From NCBI RefSeq assembly GCF_026130165.1, contig NZ_JAIHOM010000026.1, forward strand, positions 1 through 49,624: a DNA stretch of 49,624 nucleotides, written 5' to 3'. Of the stretch, positions 44,175 to 49,624 are shown piece by piece. This stretch comes from Spirulina subsalsa FACHB-351. GTDB lineage: Bacteria; Cyanobacteriota; Cyanobacteriia; Cyanobacteriales; Spirulinaceae. The position numbers and the translations under genes were made by a program. Below the pieces are notes generated by a model that was not told the origin of the DNA, searched no databases, and was given only the letters and a program-made list of their open reading frames with translations. Within the stretch, counting starts at the first letter, position 1. Each line of letters opens with the position of its first letter.

Positions 44175-45683
44175 CTCTTTGTGCTAAAATGGGAAGGTCG
44201 CTATCTTAAGAAACCCCGTAGTAGGAACGACTGGTTTATTATGAAACTAGTGTTCTCTAAATCTTGGGCTAGTGTGGTTCACAAAACCAACCCTTAATTG
44301 TGGTGTCCTGTACACCCTAAACGCAGCCTGTGCCAAAGGTTAGACCTTTGTCGTCCCGACGGAATCTAAATCCCGCGTTAGCAGGTTAAAGATCAGGCAA
44401 AAGTTTGCTGGTTCTTAGGGCTATCTCCCAGAAAAATCAGCACCCCAAAAATTAGCATCAATTACGATGTAGTTCAGGCGTTTCCTCCTCATCCTAAACT
44501 AGGTGAGAGTCCACGCCGATTATTCGTGAAAATGAGCGGAAAGTAGCGGTTGTGGCTTGGGCGCTCTACTGCTTGGCAGCTGCTTCAAAATTCTTGAAAA
44601 GTGGGTTTTATATCTGACGGCGTTTTAATCTGGCTCATGAGATCAATGAAGCGCGAGTATATTGTATAACTATTGACGACTGTTGATTCATAGTCATAGA
44701 AAGCAGGTTAGAGAACTCCAACCCCTTCAAGACAAGTAGCAGAAGAAACAAAAAGAAGATGAGGGCAATCTTTTAAGCTGATTCCTTGATCTTTCCTGAA
44801 ATCTTAGGCCTAATCTCCCGGTTGAATCTTCCGGTTGAATCTTCCGGTTGAATCTTTCTCCTTCATCCCATTGATGAATCAGAGTAAGGTTTCCTGTTAA
44901 TGAGGTTTTCTCTCAGCAAGGTTTTCGCCCGGAGAGATGGGGTTAGAGAGGCTAGGCAAGATGAACAGAACAGAAAACACCGAATCCTAAAAACTCTGAA
45001 ATCAAAATTTCCCCTTGAGAATTCCCCTTTTCTTCCCTAAGTGGGTCTAGAGCCGTGAATACTGTAGAGTGGGCTTCATGGCGTAATCCCTGAATACAGT
45101 TCGTAAGCTAGACCCTAACACTTAGGACAGCAAAGATTAGGAGAACATTAACCTAGGATTGTTGGACAGCCACCCGTCCCCCTAACTGAAACAGATTATG
45201 GGGCAGTATTGATTAGATAGTATGGATTTAGATTGTGTTAATCAGATCATGCTCATCCGATGGTGTTACCCATCCCCTCAATTCATCGTGGTTGTCTTGT
45301 TCAACTTATCCCCTGTTCTGTAACCAGAGCGGAGTTTAGGGGGGTGAGTCGTCTGGCTTGAATTGTACAGTTGTGTTTCTGTGACGCGATCAAAGTTAAA
45401 TTCAATTGATTACAGGGAAAACCCCCAGCTAAAAACTCACGCTTGAACATCACATCACCCCCAGTGCAGCCCAATATTAAGAGATGCTGCCTCAGTATTA
45501 TCCTACTGGCTTGATTATCCAAGGGGTGAAGCAATCAAAACCGAAACCCGATGGGATAGCTTACGTCCTCCTCCACTTTCCGGCAATCTAGTTTGACTCC
45601 GTTTGATTCTCGTTCAAGGTACTGGCTGAAAAACCTTTGATCACGCACAGATGCTTAACCTAATTATTTTTTGAGGAAATTGG
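44175..45683 (+). other. 1.5-kb gene-free region upstream of rne (probable long 5' leader)
   Basis: No convincing reading frame is present. Structured pieces are seen: CAAAGGT/ACCTTTG (44334-44350, 3-nt loop), GTGT/ACAC (44303-44315), and a 13-bp unit CCGGTTGAATCTT repeated three times (44818-44856). A T-rich run (45666-45672) lies just before the rne Shine-Dalgarno (GAGGAAATTGG). In cyanobacteria such as Synechocystis, rne is transcribed with a long 5' UTR through which RNase E regulates its own level; the same is likely here, but the promoter position cannot be read off. An unrecognised small RNA gene in this gap cannot be excluded. Confidence 0.6.
44818..44856 (+). repeat. Three tandem copies of CCGGTTGAATCTT
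   Basis: Three perfect 13-bp units lie at 44818-44830, 44831-44843 and 44844-44856 in the rne leader. Confidence 0.95.
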
Positions 45684-47741
45684 ATGCCAAAGCAAATCAT
45701 TATTGCTGAACAGCATAAAATCGCAGCCGTTTTTGCAGAAGATCAGATTCAAGAACTTGTTGTCTCTACTGGTAATCAACAAGTTAGCGATATTTACCTC
45801 GGCACCGTAGAAAATGTGATTCAAGGCATTGATGCTGCTTTTGTCAACATTGGCGATGCCGAACGCAATGGCTTTATGCACGTTACCGATTTAGGGCCTT
45901 TACGCTTGCGCAAAAGTGCCGGAGCGATTACGGAACTTTTAACCCCTCAACAGACGGTTCTGGTTCAAGTCATGAAAGAACCTACGGGGAACAAAGGCCC
46001 TCGTTTAACGGGAAATATTACCCTCCCCGGACGTTATTTAGTCTTAATGCCCTATGGACGCGGGGTAAACCTGTCCCGTCGCATCAAAAATGAAGCCGAA
46101 CGCAGCCGTTTACGGGCCCTCGCCATTCTGATTAAACCAGCCGGGATGGGGTTATTAGTGCGGACTGAAGCCGAAGGAAAAGGCGAAGATGCCATTATGG
46201 AGGATTTAGAATACCTCCAACGGCAATGGGAGTCCATCCAACAACAGGCCAACATGACCAAACCTCCGGCCTTGTTGAATCGGGATGAAGATTTTATCCA
46301 ACGGATTCTACGGGATATTTACAGCGCCGAAGTGAACCGGATTGTAGTAGATTCGGCGGCTGGTGTTAAGCGGGTGAAACAACAATTAATGAACTGGAGT
46401 GGCGGACGGTCGCCAGAAGGGGTGTTAATTGATCATCATCGCGATCGCCTGCCCATTCTGGAATACTTCCGCGTCAATGCGGCCATTCGGGAAGCCCTCA
46501 AACCCAGAGTGGATTTACCCTCCGGCGGGTATATCATCATCGAACCCACCGAAGCCCTCACCGTCATTGATGTGAACTCCGGTTCCTTTACCCGTTCCGC
46601 CACGGCACGAGAAACCGTCCTCTGGACCAACTACGAAGCCGCCACCGAAATCGCCCGTCAAATGCGACTGCGGAACATGGGGGGCGTAATTGTGGTGGAC
46701 TTCATTGATATGGACTCCCGGCGGGATCAATTGGCTTTATTGGAACACTTTAATAAAACCCTGCGCGCTGACAAAGCCCGCCCCCAAATTGCCCAACTTT
46801 CCGAACTCGGGCTAGTGGAACTGACCCGCAAACGCCAAGGTCAAAACCTCTATGAACTATTTGGCAAAGAATGCCCCCACTGTGGTGGTTTAGGGCATTT
46901 AGTTCAACTGCCCGGCGAAAGTGGCGAAGAACTGCCCGAACGAGTAGTTTCCACCACCCCAACCTTAGTTAGAACTCCCGAAAAACGGGAGGAAGAAATT
47001 GAGGGTCTGTTTGACGTGGGAGGCGATGAGAGTAGTGCGGATTTAGATTTACTCCATCATCCCAGTTACCAAGAACCCGGCGGCAACAACAAACGCAGAC
47101 GGCGACGGCGTTTAAGTGAGTTAGAACTAGGGAACAAGAGTAAACCCCGTCCTTCGGGTACTAATGGGCAAAAACTCGATACAGACAACGATTACAGTGG
47201 CAATAACGAGTCCTACGGAATTTTGCGAGATTCTTCTGGGGGTCGAGAACGGGATAGTAGTGACAAATACAGTTCCAGCCGCAGTTCTCGGATTCGGGAA
47301 ACTATTATTCCCGAAAAAGTCTCGGTAGAAATGACTCCTGTTGAACAAGATATTTACGCCATAATGGGGATTTCGCCCCTGATTCGTGTCGATCGCGAGT
47401 TGAAAGATCCTAAAGCTGTCATTGTCTCTGTTCGTCCTGTCGGAACCGACGAAGGGGTAGAAGAGGAACGGGAAAAACCCGCAAAACCGATTCTGAACAA
47501 TACCGTTGAGTCTCCTAGCACGGTCAATGAGTTGGATAGTCAGCCGGACGAGGAGGAGATTGAGGAAAATAGTCCGGTGATCTCCGAGGAGTTTGTGCCG
47601 TCTGTGGAGTCTGTTCAATCTGTGGAGTCTGTGGAATCCGGGATTGATGATCCAGAGTTAGAGTCTAATGGCTCTAATACTGAGGAGGAGGAAGATCGTC
47701 CCGTCATCCGTCGCCGTCGTCGTCGTTCTTCTGCTCGCTAG
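45684..47741 (+). CDS. rne: Ribonuclease E (RNase E/G family)
   Basis: A 685-aa endoribonuclease that starts most mRNA decay. An S1 RNA-binding domain (about 35-115, IYLGTVENVIQGIDAAFVNI) is followed by the RNase H-like and 5'-sensor parts. Catalytic aspartates are Asp296 (TVIDVNSGSFT) and the DFIDMD pair near 339-342. The zinc-link is CPHC at 397-400 (CPHCGGLGH). The C-terminal ~270 residues are low-complexity and charged, with Arg-rich patches (KRRRRRRLSE). The very C-terminus IRRRRRRSSAR matches the conserved cyanobacterial Arg-rich nonapeptide that recruits polynucleotide phosphorylase. AGGA precedes the ATG. It is followed by rnhB, a usual cyanobacterial pairing. Confidence 0.97.
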   Translation: MPKQIIIAEQHKIAAVFAEDQIQELVVSTGNQQVSDIYLGTVENVIQGIDAAFVNIGDAERNGFMHVTDLGPLRLRKSAGAITELLTPQQTVLVQVMKEPTGNKGPRLTGNITLPGRYLVLMPYGRGVNLSRRIKNEAERSRLRALAILIKPAGMGLLVRTEAEGKGEDAIMEDLEYLQRQWESIQQQANMTKPPALLNRDEDFIQRILRDIYSAEVNRIVVDSAAGVKRVKQQLMNWSGGRSPEGVLIDHHRDRLPILEYFRVNAAIREALKPRVDLPSGGYIIIEPTEALTVIDVNSGSFTRSATARETVLWTNYEAATEIARQMRLRNMGGVIVVDFIDMDSRRDQLALLEHFNKTLRADKARPQIAQLSELGLVELTRKRQGQNLYELFGKECPHCGGLGHLVQLPGESGEELPERVVSTTPTLVRTPEKREEEIEGLFDVGGDESSADLDLLHHPSYQEPGGNNKRRRRRRLSELELGNKSKPRPSGTNGQKLDTDNDYSGNNESYGILRDSSGGRERDSSDKYSSSRSSRIRETIIPEKVSVEMTPVEQDIYAIMGISPLIRVDRELKDPKAVIVSVRPVGTDEGVEEEREKPAKPILNNTVESPSTVNELDSQPDEEEIEENSPVISEEFVPSVESVQSVESVESGIDDPELESNGSNTEEEEDRPVIRRRRRRSSAR

Positions 47742-47770
47742 GGCAGAGTCATAATTAGTTATCTGTTTAT

Positions 47771-47805
47771 AGACACCTCCTAAAATCCCCTTTTAGGAGG
47801 TGTCT
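47771..47805 (+). terminator. 15-bp perfect hairpin between rne and rnhB
   Basis: AGACACCTCCTAAAA (47771-47785) pairs without mismatch with TTTTAGGAGGTGTCT (47791-47805) around a 5-nt loop, 29 bases after the rne stop. No long T-run follows, so it may end rne transcription by another route, or serve as an mRNA 3'-end protector or processing site. The left arm carries ACCTCCT and the right arm AGGAGGT, a Shine-Dalgarno-like sequence sequestered in the stem. Confidence 0.6.
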
Positions 47806-47848
47806 GTTGGGAGTTGATAGTTATTAATTGATAATTAATGCTTGATTC

Positions 47849-48481
47849 ATGTCTTCCTATTTTGTAGAAAGTGAATTACCGGAGCTGGCAACGTCTTATG
47901 AAACTGTGGCGGGAGTGGATGAGGTGGGGCGGGGTGCTTTGTTTGGGGCAGTGGTGGCGGCGGCCGTTGTTTTGTCTCCAGTCGCTTGTTTGGAATTGGT
48001 GAGGGCGGGGGTGCGGGATAGTAAGCGCTTGTCTGCTAAACGACGGGTAGCTCTGGCAGAACAAATTTATGCGATCGCCCTTGATGTTCAAATTGGTCAA
48101 GCCACCCACCAAGAAATTGATCAAATCAACATCTTTCAGGCCTCTTTATTAGCCATGAGTCGCGCTGTTGAAGCCTTAAATCCTCCCCCCTCTATCTGTT
48201 TTGTGGATGGAAAATTCCCCATCCCCCATTTAGCCCTACCCCAGCAAAATATTATCAAGGGGGATCAGAAATCTGTCGTCATTGCCTCAGCTAGCATTGT
48301 CGCCAAGGTCTGGCGAGATCAACAGATTATAGAGTTAGCCGCAGAATACCCCCAGTATGATCTCCTGGCCAATAAAGGATATGGCACTCCAAGCCATCTA
48401 GTAGCCTTGCAACAATATGGACCTTCTCCCTACCATCGCTTATCGTTTAAACCTTGTTCGCGCAACACCAGTTTTTCTTAA
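47849..48481 (+). CDS. rnhB: Ribonuclease HII
   Basis: A 210-aa enzyme that removes ribonucleotides and RNA primers from DNA-RNA hybrids. The catalytic GVDEVGRGALFGAVVAAAV (Asp and Glu), RDSKRLSAKRR, VDGKFPIP, KGDQKSVVIASASIVAKVWRD, YGTPSHLVALQQYGPSPYHR and the C-terminal SF motif are all present. Position 3' of rne is a common cyanobacterial arrangement. It is the last gene before the CRISPR array, which starts 70 bp downstream. Confidence 0.97.
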   Translation: MSSYFVESELPELATSYETVAGVDEVGRGALFGAVVAAAVVLSPVACLELVRAGVRDSKRLSAKRRVALAEQIYAIALDVQIGQATHQEIDQINIFQASLLAMSRAVEALNPPPSICFVDGKFPIPHLALPQQNIIKGDQKSVVIASASIVAKVWRDQQIIELAAEYPQYDLLANKGYGTPSHLVALQQYGPSPYHRLSFKPCSRNTSFS

Positions 48482-48551
48482 TGCTTTTGATTGGGTGCGA
48501 TCGCGTGCTGAATATTTCCTTGATTCCATGTCCTAACCATTCAAGCCGTTA

Positions 48552-49314
48552 CGGATCAACGCCTAACGGCGATCTAAGGTTATTTCACATTCTGGTTGAG
48601 GAACTACTCAGCTAGGATTCCTGACGTGATCAACGCCTAACGGCGATCTAAGGTTATTTCACTCTCCAACTCCCTAACCCTAGCCTTAAGAGCCTCAATC
48701 TGTGATCAACGCCTAACGGCGATCTAAGGTTATTTCACGTTGAGTGAGGGAGATGGTTGTTTGCAGCCTAGTGTGATCAACGCCTAACGGCGATCTAAGG
48801 TTATTTCACGGTCAAAGGCGGGCAGCTCGTAAATCGTGTAATCCGTGATCAACGCCTAACGGCGATCTAAGGTTATTTCACCTTGACTGAGGGGCCTTTA
48901 GCCGTTGAGGACTATTTGTGATCAACGCCTAACGGCGATCTAAGGTTATTTCACCCGTAGAAACGATATAAGCCTCTTTTGGATAGATAGTGATCAACGC
49001 CTAACGGCGATCTAAGGTTATTTCACGCCTAGAACGAGTAGAGACCTAAGAAGGATGATTGTGATCAACGCCTAACGGCGATCTAAGGTTATTTCACGAC
49101 TCGAAATCTCGTTCTAGGCACCAAAAACCTGTGTGATCAACGCCTAACGGCGATCTAAGGTTATTTCACTCCCAGTGGCTCAATTTAGCCTCTATCGAGT
49201 CGGTGTGATCAACGCCTAACGGCGATCTAAGGTTATTTCACAATTTCAGAGGCTGCCTGTTCAATCTTTTTAAAACCGTGATCAACGCCTAACGGCGATC
49301 TAAGGTTATTTCAC
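48552..49314. CRISPR. CRISPR array, 11 repeats of 37 bp and 10 spacers
   Basis: The repeat begins GTGATCAACG, has a CGCC-TAAC-GGCG hairpin core, then ATCTAAGG, and ends TTATTTCAC. Copies start at 48552, 48626, 48702, 48773, 48845, 48918, 48990, 49061, 49133, 49205 and 49278. Spacers are 34-39 nt (37, 39, 34, 35, 36, 35, 34, 35, 35, 36). Only the first copy is altered, reading CG instead of GT at positions 1-2; degenerate terminal repeats usually mark the trailer, so the leader may be on the right. Neither strand ends in the GAAAC/GAAAG seen in many cyanobacterial repeats. No cas gene is in the window, so the subtype cannot be assigned. Confidence 0.97.
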
Positions 49315-49495
49315 GGCACCCGCCAGAACCCTTACAGGACAACACCCCTCAGACAGTTTTGCAAGCACCTCCTTCACCTCCATCAACTCACCCGAAACCC
49401 ACCCTCATCCAACAGCCAAGTATTTGGCCGATTATACTTCGGCAAATCCTGCACACACTGCCGAGACAACCGAATCAAAATCAAATCATCCTCCT

Positions 49496-49530
49496 TCTTG
49501 ACACTCCTCGGCCTAAAGGCACGAGGATTC
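49496..49530 (-). other. IS200/IS605-type right-end hairpin (possible omega/reRNA 3' scaffold)
   Basis: Overlapping the tnpB stop, the minus strand reads CCTCG-T-GCC-TTTA-GGC-CGAGG (49526-49506), a bulged hairpin, then AGTGTCAA. This pattern is typical of the right end of cyanobacterial IS200/IS605 elements, and in tnpB systems the guide RNA scaffold comes from this part. The exact element end (perhaps after GTCAA, 49502-49498) is not proven. Confidence 0.55.
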
Positions 49531-49624
49531 TTGGTTCACAGACTCGCCATAACCTAGCAGGATTGCTCCAACCAGGCTAGAGGGCAAATCTCCCCAAGCT
49601 TTAGATCCGGTATGCCCTACCGTA
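49513..49624 (-). CDS. tnpB: TnpB C-terminus (IS200/IS605 family), 5' end outside window
   Basis: Reading the minus strand inward from the window's right edge gives TVGHTGSKAWGD, then LPSSLVGAILLGYGESVNQE, then SSCL and a TAG stop at 49515-49513. This is the characteristic tail of cyanobacterial TnpB (OrfB) proteins, which end with LVGxxLLGYGESVxQES-type sequence after the zinc-finger and last RuvC motif. Only 36 residues are visible, so it cannot be said whether the gene is intact. TnpB is the RNA-guided nuclease encoded by IS200/IS605 elements and the ancestor of Cas12. It points toward the CRISPR array 198 bp away. The visible tail looks like an ordinary transposon TnpB rather than a type V-U effector. 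Confidence 0.72.
   Translation of the reverse strand, partial: TVGHTGSKAWGDLPSSLVGAILLGYGESVNQESSCL

Noticed and set aside
45301-45534. A 77-aa ORF on the minus strand in the rne leader
   Set aside because: No recognisable motif or ribosome binding site; it lies within a leader expected to be non-coding.
44175-45683. RNase P RNA, tmRNA, SRP RNA or a tRNA in the long rne leader
   Set aside because: None of the diagnostic conserved motifs of these RNAs could be found by eye.
49359-49580. A 73-aa plus-strand ORF after the array
   Set aside because: It is antisense to the tnpB tail and the IS right end; its Pro/Gln-rich content is that of a shadow frame.
48552-49624. Type V-U or V-K CRISPR system (TnpB-like effector plus array)
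   Set aside because: Only 36 residues of the TnpB are visible and they look like an ordinary IS200/IS605 protein; no Tns genes are in the window.

Overview
The window is chromosomal DNA from a cyanobacterium, probably a filamentous one. Evidence: very frequent GCGATCGC (HIP1-type) octamers, a tandem-BMC carboxysome shell protein (CcmO), a probable CcmS-type carboxysome chaperone, a PucC-family carrier, FtsZ with a cyanobacterial N-terminal extension, RNase E with the cyanobacterial Arg-rich C-terminal tail, and small cyanobacteria-restricted families (a DUF3285-like and a DUF1997-like protein). No rRNA or tRNA gene was found.

Layout. (1) 1-919: the 3' part of a glycine-rich repeat protein. 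(2) 1022-12792, minus strand: an accessory island. It holds a five-gene, tightly overlapped operon whose order and sizes match dpdE-dpdF-dpdG-dpdH plus a small helical protein. This is the helicase/ATPase part of the 7-deazaguanine DNA-modification (Dpd) islands, but no DNA transglycosylase (DpdA) or preQ0 gene is present in the window. A terminator separates it from a crotonase that closely resembles RpfF, the DSF quorum-signal synthase. (3) 13370-25247, plus strand: ccmO, a MalK/UgpC-type ABC ATPase, a YifB/ComM AAA+ protein, a PucC-like carrier, an inositol monophosphatase-family enzyme, pyrG, an alpha/beta hydrolase, ftsZ, thiD and a small membrane protein. (4) 25471-32872, minus strand: a peptidoglycan-binding protein, LptC-like and NYN-domain (LabA-like) proteins, metG, a degenerate metallo-beta-lactamase-fold protein, trpG, dgkA, ybeY and a 55-aa DUF3285-like gene. 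(5) 33003-44174, mixed strands: uraH, a receiver-histidine kinase, rpe, a repeat-containing lipoprotein, ccmS-like, an MBL hydrolase, ribF, a MoxR ATPase, a diheme cytochrome c, a hypothetical protein, a DUF1997 protein and a cysteine desulfurase. (6) A 1.5-kb gene-free leader, then rne and rnhB. (7) 48552-49314: an 11-repeat CRISPR array with no cas gene in view. It is followed by the 3' end of a tnpB gene (IS200/IS605 type) running off the right edge, with its right-end hairpin facing the array.

Most genes are housekeeping. The unusual content lies in the Dpd-like island without its modification enzyme, the RpfF-like gene, the array with its tnpB neighbour, a structured and inverted-repeat-bounded element at 35674-35964, a 50-bp dispersed repeat and GC-rich minisatellites, and the long rne leader. 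Family names come from recognised motifs and remembered family sequences; no database search was run.
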